This document shows, in pieces, positions 1-8,900 of a stretch of DNA of 17,481 nt. The notes beneath the pieces were generated by a model that was not told where the DNA came from, did no database searches, and saw only the letters and a program-made list of their open reading frames with translations. The translations under genes and the position numbers were made by a program. The DNA is from Gemmatimonadaceae bacterium (GTDB lineage: Bacteria; Gemmatimonadota; Gemmatimonadetes; Gemmatimonadales; Gemmatimonadaceae). Position 1 is the stretch's first letter. Every line of letters starts with the position of its first letter. The stretch lies in the NCBI GenBank assembly GCA_014378185.1, contig JACMOE010000715.1:1-17481 (forward strand). The letters are read 5' to 3'.

Positions 1-462
1 CATCGACATCCACCGCGTGCGGGGACCGTTGCCGAACGCGTAGCGCTCGAGGGCGACCCGCCCATTCTTGAGTACGAGCAGACCGCTGACGCGGTTGGCC
101 GCCATGTATGAATCCAGCGTGAAGCTCTCGGCCTTCCACGTAAATCGTACGTCGGAAAGCGACGTTTCCGCGAGCGGTAGCGGATGCGGTGTGGGCCCGT
201 GCTCGACGGTCCGAGTGGGAAACAGCCGATCAATGTTGCGGAACGTAGTGACAGCCAGCGCTGGCGAGAGCGCGCCGTTGTACATCGCACGCACGGTGCC
301 GATGGAGTCGGCCCCGTGGGGATTGATGTATGGCGCCCGACTCGACTGGCCGACACACGACACCGCGGTCACGAGCACACCGAGCAGGCAAGCCCGGAAG
401 CCAGTGAACCGCAGGCCATTCGCATCGCTCAGGACGACAACAGAGACGCGACCCGCGACCAC
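1..462 (-). CDS. Serine hydrolase, class C beta-lactamase-like (partial, C-terminus off the left edge)
   Basis: An open frame runs from the left edge to a TAG at 465-463. It reads as an exported hydrolase of the beta-lactamase/6-aminohexanoate-dimer hydrolase (NylB-like) group. The last visible residues, GLLVLKNGRVALERYAFGN followed by TRWMSM, match the family's segment just before the S-x-x-K nucleophile motif, so the catalytic serine should lie only a few residues outside the window. A hydrophobic stretch ending VLVTAVSC (Cys36) looks like a lipobox, suggesting a lipoprotein. There is no in-frame ATG. GTG at 462-460 directly abuts the upstream gene's stop and has GGAAG just before it, so translational coupling is likely; a downstream CTG cannot be excluded. 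Only 154 codons are visible. Substrate cannot be told: family members hydrolyse peptides, esters or amide oligomers. Confidence 0.8.
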   Translation of the reverse strand, partial: MVAGRVSVVVLSDANGLRFTGFRACLLGVLVTAVSCVGQSSRAPYINPHGADSIGTVRAMYNGALSPALAVTTFRNIDRLFPTRTVEHGPTPHPLPLAETSLSDVRFTWKAESFTLDSYMAANRVSGLLVLKNGRVALERYAFGNGPRTRWMSM

Positions 463-885
463 CTACTTCCGCTTGTCGAGCGTGGTCACCTCGATCACGC
501 CGCTCTCGTGCCCCGGTCCATGCAGCAGCACGGCGCGGTTCTGGTCCAGGTACCGCATCTCGACGACCCTCGTCGCGGGGACCGTAGCCAACGACTCGAG
601 GTCTGGCTGGCGCTTGTCGTCGATGTACACGATCACCACCTGGCCGCCGCCGCCGCTCGACATCACGTTGGACGACGCCATGCGGCCCAGCGGCGGCGAG
701 AGCCATTGCGGACGAAGAATCCGGACGGCTTCCCGCGCGGTGAACAGGCTCGATCCCCCCTGCTCGATATCGGCGCGCGTGAGGCTGGTGCTCTCGCTGC
801 GGCTGGACTGCTGCGCGGTAGCGCAACTGACGAGGAGCACCACAACGAACAAGAAGGGCGCGAGGCGAATGTTCAGTTGAGGCAT
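463..885 (-). CDS. Small lipoprotein with a TonB-plug-like domain
   Basis: The protein has 140 residues. It starts with a lipoprotein signal ending VVVLLVSC (Cys21), so it should be anchored in a membrane facing the periplasm. Residues 47-70 (FTAREAVRILRPQWL and following) and 83-137 (VVIVYIDD, then SLATVPATRVVEMRYL, then GVIEVTTL) resemble the plug domain of TonB-dependent receptors, but no beta-barrel follows. ATG at 885 is chosen because AGGAG lies a few bases upstream and the signal peptide begins there; a longer in-frame extension to 1017 would bury the signal. It follows the amidohydrolase gene by 115 bases and its stop abuts the serine hydrolase start, suggesting one transcript. Such orphan plug-like lipoproteins are, to my knowledge, often annotated as TonB plug-domain proteins in Gemmatimonadota. 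Function unknown. Confidence 0.8.
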   Translation of the reverse strand: MPQLNIRLAPFLFVVVLLVSCATAQQSSRSESTSLTRADIEQGGSSLFTAREAVRILRPQWLSPPLGRMASSNVMSSGGGGQVVIVYIDDKRQPDLESLATVPATRVVEMRYLDQNRAVLLHGPGHESGVIEVTTLDKRK

Positions 886-1000
886 GGCACTCCTTCCGCG
901 GTGGACAATCGGGATCAGCGCTGGGTCCCCTGAGTATGTGGTGCCCACGCCGCCACTGCAACAGCTTGATGCGCTGCGCGGCGCGACACCCTTCGTCCAA

Positions 1001-2674
1001 TCAGGGATCTCGCTCATACACCACCCGCCCGCCGAGCACGGTCAGCACGACTTTCGTGGTGAGGATGCGAGCGGGTGATACCGTGAGCAGGTCATTCGAC
1101 AGCACCACGAGATCTGCCAGCCTGCCCGCCTCCACGGTTCCCTTCGTGCCTTCCTCGCGCGTCAGGTACGCGCCACCACTCGTGTACGCGCGCAGCGCTC
1201 GTGACATCGTGATCCGCTCGTTCGCACCATAGACGGCCCCACTCCTCCCCATGCGCGTGACCGCCGCGTACAGGCCGACCATCGGGCCGACGGGAAGGAT
1301 GTCGCTGGAGAACGCCACCCTGATGCCGCGGTTCATCGGCGTGGCCACCGGATTGTTGTGCGACAGTCGCGAGCCCTCCAGCGTCTGCTGGTACCGGCGT
1401 TCGAGCGTATACGTGAAGTTGGGCTGCTGCGCGATGAGAATCGAATCCCTCGCCATCGTCGCGAGCGTGGAATCCGGCGGCAGCATCGAGAAGTGATTGA
1501 GGTAATCCCGATGGTCGGCGCGAGGCGATTCGTGCAGCACACGATCGAGCACGCTCACCGCGAGCGCAATGGCCCCATCGCCTATGGTATGAAAGCCCAT
1601 CTGCCAGCCCAGCGCGTGCGCCGCCTTCGCAATCTGGTAAAGCGAATCGGGGCTCCAATTGAGCGTTCCGCGAAAGCCGGGCAAGCCCTTGTACGGCGCC
1701 AGCGTGTAGGCGCTCGGTCCCGTGAATCCGCCGTCGACGTACACCTTGAGCGCGCCAACGCGAAGCCATACATCACCATCGCCGGAGCGCTGGCCAAATG
1801 CCTTCAGCGCAGCCTCGTCGGTCCAGTGAATCTGCACGGCGGCCCGCGGGAGCTGGTGAGGATGTTCGCGGTACATACGCTCCCATTCGGTCCAGTTCTC
1901 CGCCGACTCATCCGCCATGACGAGGCTCGTGATGCCGAACGAGAATTGCGCTTGCAGCGCCTTCACGAAGCTCGGCCGCAGCTCGTCCGCGGTGGGTGCG
2001 GGAACCAGCCGGCTCACCAGATCAACGCGCTCCCGAATGATGCCGGTCGGCTCTCCGCCAGCATCCTGCTCGATCATTCCCGCTGAGGGCTGCGGGGTGT
2101 CGCGCGTGATGCCTGCCTGTTGGAGCGCCCGGCCATTCGCTACTGCGCTGTGGCCGCCAGCCCGCGTGAGCACGACTGGGTTGTGCGGCGCGGCGACGTC
2201 GAGATCTCCCCGACGCGGTAATCGACGCTCGACGAAGTTATCCTCGGCCCATCCGTAACCCGTGATCCACTCCTCCACGCCAAGCTCGGACGCCTTCGCT
2301 CGCACTTTCGCCTGGAGCTCGCGAATGGATCGCACCGCAGACAGGTCGATGTAGCGTCGAGCATCGCCTGAAACATGAGTGTGCGCGTCGTTGAATCCCG
2401 GCATGAGCATGCGGCCGCGCAGGTCGATCGTTCGCTTCGCTGCATACCGCGCAACGATCGCCTCGTCGCCAACAGCGATGATCACGCCGTCCCGGATCAC
2501 AACCGCTGAGGCGATGTGATCATCGGCGTCCAGGGTGACGACCTTGCCGTGATGGAGGACCAGGTCGGCAGGCACCTGCTGGCACGGCGCCGCCACGGCA
2601 CGTCTGGCCGCAAGGTGACTCGTGGCGACGATAACGACGACGAGAGAGCGTAACGAGAGCATGTGCAGCAACAT
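1001..2674 (-). CDS. Exported amidohydrolase, YtcJ/NfdA-like (amidohydrolase family 3)
   Basis: This 557-residue enzyme of the amidohydrolase superfamily begins with a Sec-type signal (LVVVIVATSHLAARRAVAA). The fold starts at DLVLHHGKVVTLDADD. Candidate metal ligands are H98 and H100 in GFNDAHTH, the probable carbamylated lysine K310 in GALKVYVDGG, H362 in FHTIGDGA, H394 in YLNHF and D458 in SSDIL. HTIGDGA and KVYVDGG are characteristic of the YtcJ/N-substituted formamide deformylase group. The C-terminus (GTVEAGRLADLVVL) closes the usual beta-sandwich. Length fits the family. ATG at 2674 has a GAGG shortly upstream; the frame stays open to 2956, but that extension lacks signal-like sequence and crosses the divergent cytochrome gene. 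It heads the minus-strand group ending in the serine hydrolase. The exact amide substrate is unknown, and YtcJ-type proteins are usually predicted without signal peptides, so the export signal is notable. Confidence 0.92.
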   Translation of the reverse strand: MLLHMLSLRSLVVVIVATSHLAARRAVAAPCQQVPADLVLHHGKVVTLDADDHIASAVVIRDGVIIAVGDEAIVARYAAKRTIDLRGRMLMPGFNDAHTHVSGDARRYIDLSAVRSIRELQAKVRAKASELGVEEWITGYGWAEDNFVERRLPRRGDLDVAAPHNPVVLTRAGGHSAVANGRALQQAGITRDTPQPSAGMIEQDAGGEPTGIIRERVDLVSRLVPAPTADELRPSFVKALQAQFSFGITSLVMADESAENWTEWERMYREHPHQLPRAAVQIHWTDEAALKAFGQRSGDGDVWLRVGALKVYVDGGFTGPSAYTLAPYKGLPGFRGTLNWSPDSLYQIAKAAHALGWQMGFHTIGDGAIALAVSVLDRVLHESPRADHRDYLNHFSMLPPDSTLATMARDSILIAQQPNFTYTLERRYQQTLEGSRLSHNNPVATPMNRGIRVAFSSDILPVGPMVGLYAAVTRMGRSGAVYGANERITMSRALRAYTSGGAYLTREEGTKGTVEAGRLADLVVLSNDLLTVSPARILTTKVVLTVLGGRVVYERDP

Positions 2675-2763
2675 GGGCCTCGGGGAGCGAGAGGAACTGT
2701 CGACGCGTGGGCGAAAGAGATAGCACAGGATGGCGAGCGAGCGCAATGCGCGTAGATTGGGCG
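2675..2763. promoter_or_regulatory. Divergent intergenic region, amidohydrolase / cytochrome operon
   Basis: This 89-base gap separates two divergent starts, so promoters for both directions must lie in or near it. I see no convincing paired -35/-10 elements. On the plus strand TAGATT (2753-2758) lies 5 bases before the chosen cytochrome ATG, where a -10 box would sit for a leaderless message, but no matching -35 is present. Confidence 0.4.
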
Positions 2764-3504
2764 ATGCTTCTCCGACGACTGGTCGTGATGGCGGTGCTGT
2801 GTGCCGCCCCGCGTGCCTCTGGCGCGCAACAGTCCACCGGCGCACCCACTTCGCCGCTCTCGGCGTTCGACAGCGCAAAGGCGGAGGCTCTGCTTCGCAC
2901 ACGAGTGCCCTGCCTGGGCTGCCATGCCATCGGGGGGACCGGCGGACGCAGCGCACCCGACCTCACCCACGTGGCGTCGCGACGCTCTGCCGACTACATC
3001 CGCGCGATGGTCACCGATCCGGCCCGTGCGTTGCCGGGAACAACCATGCCGCGCGTTCCGATGCCCGCGTCGATGCGCGAGCTGCTCATCGCGTATCTCT
3101 CGGCGGGAGCGACGCCCGGCGCCCTGCTCGTGTCATCGCCGCGCGCGGCCGACAGTTCGCTGCGCACCGGCGCGAGCCTTTACGCGCGGTACTGCGCTGC
3201 CTGTCACGGCGAGCGCGGTACGGGCGATGGGCCGAACGCGCGTTACCTGCCCGTTCGTCCCGCGATGCATGCTGATCCGGTGGCGATGTCAGCGCGCAGC
3301 GACGATCGACTGTTCGATGCGGTGCATGGGGGCGGGTATCCGCTGGGGCGCAATGCAATGATGCCCGCCTTTGGCGAGACGCTCACGCGTCAGGAAATCT
3401 GGCAACTGGTGCGCCATATGCGGACGCTCTGCGGCTGCGCCGGTCCCGCGTGGTCGCGACCGGCTCCCGCACCGTCGATCAACCCGACACCGCTACGGCG
3501 ATGA
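2764..3504 (+). CDS. Dihaem c-type cytochrome
   Basis: This 246-residue exported electron carrier has a signal peptide MLLRRLVVMAVLCAAPRASG, with cleavage likely near residue 20. Two haem-binding motifs are present: C50-L-G-C53-H54 and C144-A-A-C147-H148. Each is followed by candidate methionine ligands (M95 or M100 in the first domain; M199/M200 in NAMMPAFGE in the second), so it is two fused class I cytochrome c domains. It would act in the periplasm or at the outer face of the inner membrane. A proline-rich tail after the second domain contains an odd Cys-Gly-Cys (223-225). The ATG at 2764 is preferred because the signal starts there. In-frame ATG 2746 would add MRVDWA, and neither has a good ribosome site. 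The stop overlaps the start of the multihaem gene, so they are co-translated and probably partners. Confidence 0.9.
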   Translation: MLLRRLVVMAVLCAAPRASGAQQSTGAPTSPLSAFDSAKAEALLRTRVPCLGCHAIGGTGGRSAPDLTHVASRRSADYIRAMVTDPARALPGTTMPRVPMPASMRELLIAYLSAGATPGALLVSSPRAADSSLRTGASLYARYCAACHGERGTGDGPNARYLPVRPAMHADPVAMSARSDDRLFDAVHGGGYPLGRNAMMPAFGETLTRQEIWQLVRHMRTLCGCAGPAWSRPAPAPSINPTPLRR

Positions 3505-5924
3505 GCCGTCGTCCCCGCGGACCAGCGCCGGCATCTGCTCCGCGCGTTCCGGTGCGCGCAACGCGCGGGCCGCATCGCGCCGTCCTGATCGCCACCGGCG
3601 TGGCAGCAATCGCGACAACTGCTGTCATTGCCATGCTTCTGGTGGGGCGACGACGTGATGCTGGTGCCGACCCGCTTCCGGCACCAATCGGTCACGCGCC
3701 CATTTCGATCGTTGCGCGGGCTGATTTCGTGGGCGCGGCCCGATGTGCCAACTGTCACGCTGCGGAGTTCGCCGCGTGGACGCGATCCACGCACGGTCGT
3801 GCCGGTGGGTCGCCGGGAACTGTCCCGTTGCTGGCGAAATTCGACGGCCGCCCCATTCGATTTCGCGATGCGCTGGTCACGCCGAGCGTGGTGGCGGGTG
3901 GGCGCTACCAGTTCGTGATCGCGCAGGAGGGTCGTGCACCGCTCACGCTGGTGGTGGATGGAGTGGTGGGCGGCGGACACATGGCGGGTGGAGGCACCCA
4001 GGGATTCGTCACGCATCACCCTGACGGCACCATTCGATTTCTTCCCTTCGAGCTGAGTCGAACGCCGGCTGGATGGTTCTGCAACACGGGTTCGCGATCG
4101 GGGGCGGGTTGGCAGCCGATCACCGCCAGCATGCCGCTCGCCGCGTGCGGCGACTGGCCGCCGGTGCGTGCCCTGGGCGACGTTGCGCGCTTCGCCAATT
4201 GCCAGGGCTGTCACGGCAGCCAGGTGGAGGTGCAGTTCGACTCCAGCGCCCGTCGATACCGTACGAACGTTGCCTCGCTCGCCATCAACTGCGAGTCGTG
4301 TCACGGTCCGGGGCGGCGTCACGTGGAGCTTGCGAGTTCGGGACGGATGGCGCGCTCGAAGGACATCGGCATGCCGCCGCTCGCGACGCTCGACAAGGAT
4401 GCGTCGAGTCGCGTGTGCTATCAGTGCCACGCACTCAAGGATCAGCTTCAGCCTGGCTACCTTGCCGGCGATTCACTCGAGCGCTTCTACTCGCTCGGCC
4501 TTGCGCTGGTGGGAGACCGGCCGCATGCGCCCGATGGACGCGTACGGACCTTCGCGTATCAGGAGACGCAACGATTCAGCGAGTGCTATCGCAAGGGCGG
4601 CATGCGCTGCACGGACTGTCACGACCCGCATAGCCAGACATATCGTGACGTCAACGGCGCTGCGTTGCCCGGCCGGCTCGATGACCGGCAGTGCACGAGT
4701 TGCCACGCGAGCCTTGCCGACCGCGTTGAAGAGCACACGCATCATCGTGTCGGTTCGGCGGGCAGCCGATGCGTGGCGTGTCACATGCCGTACCTCCAGC
4801 ATCCAGAGGTTGGCGGCGCGATCCGGTATGCGCGATCGGACCACACGATACCGATCCCGCGTCCAGCGCATGACAGCGCAATGGGCGTGCGATCAGCCTG
4901 TGCGACATGTCATGCCGGCATGTCGGCGGCGGCCCTGGACCGTCAGGTCGCAGCGTGGACGAACCGTCCGCGCAAGCCACTCGCGTCATCCGTCGCGGCG
5001 CAGGTCGCGCTGGGCACGTCGTCGCTGACTTCCACTTCAGCGCTCGCGCTACTCGCCGGCGACGATCACGACATGGCCCGAATCGCCGCCCTCGCGCGAC
5101 TCGTCGAGTCGCTGGGCGCCGGCGACAATGGGTGGCTCGATGACCCAGTCGCCGCGCGTCTGGTACAGCTGTCGGACAATCCTCACCCTGATGTCGCAGC
5201 CCTCGCACTCGCGGCCCTGCACCTCGCGCGTGGCGAGCAGAGCGCAACACGCCGAGTGCTTGCGCGTGCACTCACGCGGGCGGGCGCGAACGACGGTGCC
5301 CTGCGCGACCGCTGGGGGCTGGTGCTGGGCTACACGGGCGATCGCATGGCCGGCCAGCGGCAGTACCCGGCAGCGATCGCCGCCTACCGCAAGGCACTCG
5401 AGATCGTTCCAACGAACCTGCGCGTGCTCGTCAACCTCGCGAACGCGAAGCGCGACGGTGCCACTGACGCCGCGGACCTCGCGTCGGCCATCGCAGATTA
5501 CCGACGCGCCCTGCAGCGCGATCCTGCGCCAGCGCTCACGCTCGTGAACCTGGGTATCGCGCAGGCAGCGGCGGGCGACACCACTGCCGCACTGGCGAGC
5601 TGGCGCGATGCGGCACGACGCGATCCCGGTGAACCACTGGCGCCGTTCAACATCGGCAACGTGGCCCTCGTCACGGGGCACCTCTCCGAGGCCGTTGCGG
5701 CTTACCGCATGGCCCTCGAGCGCGATCCCAGCCTGGTGCCGGCGCACTTCAACCTCACACGCGCGCTCGTCGCGACGGGCGACAACGCCGGCGCGCTACG
5801 CGCCATCCGCAATGGACTCGCCTTCGACTCGTCCAATGTCGAAGCGCGACAGATGGCGGTGCAGTTGCAACGAATGATCCAGACTGGCGCTGGGGCGACG
5901 CGCGTACCGTCGGCTCGACGGTAG
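3501..5924 (+). CDS. Membrane-anchored octahaem cytochrome c fused to TPR repeats
   Basis: This 807-residue protein has a hydrophobic anchor at about residues 27-48 after a basic N-terminus, so the rest should lie in the periplasm. Eight CxxCH motifs occur at C82, C234, C264, C306, C370, C398, C424 and C467. Motifs 5-8 (CTDCHDPHS, CTSCH, CVACHMP, CATCH) resemble the cytochrome c552/c554-type multihaem families and doubled-CxxCH proteins. Residues 87-233, between haems 1 and 2, form a large haem-free insert. From about residue 600 to the end there are TPR-like helical repeats (for example AIAAYRKALEIVPTN, AIADYRRALQRDP, ALASWRDAARRDP, AVAAYRMALERDPS). ATG 3501 lies in an ATGA overlap with the dihaem cytochrome stop. 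Probable role: electron transfer or a multihaem redox enzyme scaffolded by TPR contacts. Substrate is unknown; no NrfA-type CxxCK motif was seen. Confidence 0.9.
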   Translation: MSRRPRGPAPASAPRVPVRATRGPHRAVLIATGVAAIATTAVIAMLLVGRRRDAGADPLPAPIGHAPISIVARADFVGAARCANCHAAEFAAWTRSTHGRAGGSPGTVPLLAKFDGRPIRFRDALVTPSVVAGGRYQFVIAQEGRAPLTLVVDGVVGGGHMAGGGTQGFVTHHPDGTIRFLPFELSRTPAGWFCNTGSRSGAGWQPITASMPLAACGDWPPVRALGDVARFANCQGCHGSQVEVQFDSSARRYRTNVASLAINCESCHGPGRRHVELASSGRMARSKDIGMPPLATLDKDASSRVCYQCHALKDQLQPGYLAGDSLERFYSLGLALVGDRPHAPDGRVRTFAYQETQRFSECYRKGGMRCTDCHDPHSQTYRDVNGAALPGRLDDRQCTSCHASLADRVEEHTHHRVGSAGSRCVACHMPYLQHPEVGGAIRYARSDHTIPIPRPAHDSAMGVRSACATCHAGMSAAALDRQVAAWTNRPRKPLASSVAAQVALGTSSLTSTSALALLAGDDHDMARIAALARLVESLGAGDNGWLDDPVAARLVQLSDNPHPDVAALALAALHLARGEQSATRRVLARALTRAGANDGALRDRWGLVLGYTGDRMAGQRQYPAAIAAYRKALEIVPTNLRVLVNLANAKRDGATDAADLASAIADYRRALQRDPAPALTLVNLGIAQAAAGDTTAALASWRDAARRDPGEPLAPFNIGNVALVTGHLSEAVAAYRMALERDPSLVPAHFNLTRALVATGDNAGALRAIRNGLAFDSSNVEARQMAVQLQRMIQTGAGATRVPSARR

Positions 5925-5928
5925 CGCG

Positions 5929-8900
5929 TCAGGGAATCAGCACAGGCAACGCAGCTGGTGTGATCACGTGCGGGGCGTTCTGGAGCGCGCGATTGATCTT
6001 CCCGACGCGATTGCGAAGAATGTCGTCGAGTCGTGCCTGCGCCTGGTCCACTTCGACACCAAGCTCCGCAGCCCGCAGAATCTCACCGGCCGTGGGGGGC
6101 ATCATGGGCCGTGCGATCATGCCAGTGACCGTCTGCACCTCTTCGCGCAAACGGGGATATTGCCGGTAGCCCAGGCGCGGCAACGGCCGCGCCAGCACCG
6201 AGTCGCGGAATTGCCGGAGTTCGGCGGTGGCCCCCAGTACGTCCTTCAACATCTGCGGGTCGCGAGCAGCGCCGGTGCGCCCTGTCGAATCCGAACTGTC
6301 ATCCAGTGACACCGGCTGCCGAAGCTGTTCCTGGAGCCGGGTGAGCTGGAGCAGCACGTTATCCGTGGTGGCAACGATGCGACTGACGCGCTTCACGAGT
6401 TCCGTCATGCGCGTCGCCTCGGTGCGTTGTGCGACGAGTTGCTCCGCCGTCATGTCCGACCGGGGATCCTGCTCCACGCGCACCGTCCTGACGTATCGCG
6501 CGCCATCGACCGTCAGCGTGACGGTGTAGGTGCCGGGCAGCACCGGTGCGCCGACGTTGGGCGAGTAGCGCGCCTCGTACTCGTTGTCCGAGCTCTCCAC
6601 GTCGCTCGCGCGGAGGCGGCGGGCACGCACCGCGGCCAGGGACGTGTCGGCTGGAGCCGCACCACTCGCCAGCGGGGTGGGCGCGACCGGTGGCGGTTCC
6701 GCCCGGAGATCCCACGCCACGCGGTTCATTCCCGCGTCGTCTGACACGCGACGGAGCCGACGCACCATGCGCCCCTCCGCATCCGTGATGGCCAGGTTCA
6801 CTTCACCCACGGGCTGCGACTTCAACTGGTAGGTGATGAGCGCGCCGGGCGCGGGATTCTCCCCCGTCCACTTGCGCTGGCCCAGGTTGCCGTCGCGGCT
6901 CCACTCATTCCAGCGGATGGCGGGGCGGATGTCGAACAGCGTCGCGGCAGCTGCCTCGCTCGCCGACCCCTGCTGAAGAAACGTGATGTCATCGAGGATG
7001 TAGAGGCCTCGCCCGTGCGTGGCCACGAGCAGGTCATTCTCGCGCGGATGCACCAGGATGTCGCGCACTGGCGTGACGGGCATGCCGCCGCGGATCGACT
7101 TCCAGTGTGCGCCTCGGTCCCACGACGCCCAAACTCCCATTTCGGTGCCGAGGTAGAGGAGGTTCCTGTTCCTCGGGTCTTCGCGCACGACGTGAACCCA
7201 CGCGGCCGACGATGGCAGGTCACCGGTGATCGCATGCCAGCTCGCGCCGAAGTCCGTCGTCATGTACGCGTACGGTGCGTAGTCGTCGTCCTGATGGTGA
7301 TCGGCGGCCACATAGGCCGTTCCCCGATCGAAGTGCGATGCCTCGACAGTGGGAATCCACGCGTTCGGCTTGAGACCCGGCACCTTCGTGAACACGTTCG
7401 ACCACGTACGACCCCCGTCCCGCGTGACCTGCACGTTGCCATCGTCCGTGCCCACCCACACGACGTTCGAATCCAACGGCGACGGCGCGATGGAGAGCAT
7501 GGTGGTGTGGAACTCCGCGGCTGTGTTGTCCACCACGATCGGACCGCCGGACGACTGCTGCTTCGCCGCGTCGTTCGTCGTGAGGTCGGGCGAGATCACC
7601 TGCCACGAGTTCCCATAGTTGGTCGACTTGAACAGCACGTTGCCCCCGAAATAGACGACCTTCGGGTTGAGCGGCGACAACGCGATTGGCGCATTCCAGT
7701 TGAAGCGGTACTTGTGCGAGACCATCGCGTCGCCCACCGAGCCCACGCGATTGGGATAGGGATAGATGGTCTTCTGCGTGCCCGTGCGCGTGTCGGTGAG
7801 GTTGAGCATGCCGCCCTGGGCGTCCGAGTACACCAGCCAGGGCTTGTCCATCACGGGCACGGTGAAGAAGCCATCGCCTCCCGAGACCGTATACCAATCG
7901 CTCTTCCGGTTTCCCTGGCCCGAGAAGGTCTGGCTCGCGCCGCACCAGTTCCCGTTGTCCTGAAGACCGCCGCAGACCATGTACGGCTGCTGCATGTCAT
8001 AGTTGATGTGATAGAACTGCGTGAAGGGGAAGGTGTTCACGACGTCGAAGTTCCTTCCCGCGTCGTAGCTCACCTGCCATCCGCCATCGGACCCGCTCAG
8101 GATGTAGCGTGGGTTGGTGGGATCGATCCACAGGGCCTGGTGGTCGCCGTGGACGTCGCGACCGATGGTGCGGAACGTCGCCCCGGCATCTTCAGTGAGA
8201 TAGAGCGAACCGGAGAGTGCGAAGACGCGGTTCGGGTTCTGTGGGTCGACACGGATGTCGGCGTAGTAGAACGGGCGGAAGTTGATGTTCGGATCGCGAC
8301 TCACCGTGCGCCACCGCGCGCCGCCGTCGTCGGAACGCCACAGCTCTCCTTCATCCTTCGTCTCGCTGATGACGTACACGATGGAGGGATCGCTGGGCGC
8401 CACGGCGATGCCGATGCGATCCATCTCCTTCGTGGGCAGGCCAGTGTTCTTGCCCGGGCCTGACAGCCGCTCCCATGTGGCCCCGCCGTCCACGGAACGA
8501 TACGCGGCTGTGCTGCCGCCGCCCGATTCGAGGTGCCATGCCCACCGCCGATACGTATACATGCCGGCGTAGAGGATGTTCGAATTATCCGGGTTGGCGG
8601 CGATATCGGAACACCCCGTTTGGGCGTCGACGAAGAGCACGCGCGACCAGGACTTTCCCCCGTCGATCGTCTTGAAGACGCCACGCTCCTCGTTGGGTCC
8701 CCACTCGCGCCCCAGCGCACACGCGTAAACGATGTCGGGCGAGTGCGAGTCGATCACGATGCGCGCGATCTTGTCGGACTTCGCCAGGCCGACGTGCGTC
8801 CAGTGCTCGCCTGCATCGATCGACTTGTACATGCCGTCACCAATCGACGCATTGTTCCGCGGATTGCCTTCCCCCGTTCCCACGTACAGCACATTGGGAT

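Noticed and set aside
68..880. Plus-strand open frame (270 codons) across the first two genes
   Set aside because: It spans two minus-strand genes with good lipoprotein signals and family motifs. The plus product has neither.
886..1000. Promoter for the plug-like lipoprotein in the 115-base gap
   Set aside because: Only a weak TTGCAG...CATACT pair was found on the minus strand. Read-through from the amidohydrolase gene is equally likely.
3390..4430. Minus-strand open frame (346 codons) opposite the cytochrome genes
   Set aside because: Very Arg/His-rich and overlaps eight-haem coding sequence with clear CxxCH motifs on the other strand.
7015..8463. Plus-strand open frame (482 codons) antisense to the Asp-box gene
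   Set aside because: Its composition is His/Arg/Val-rich, as expected from antisense reading of this repeat gene. No recognisable domain.
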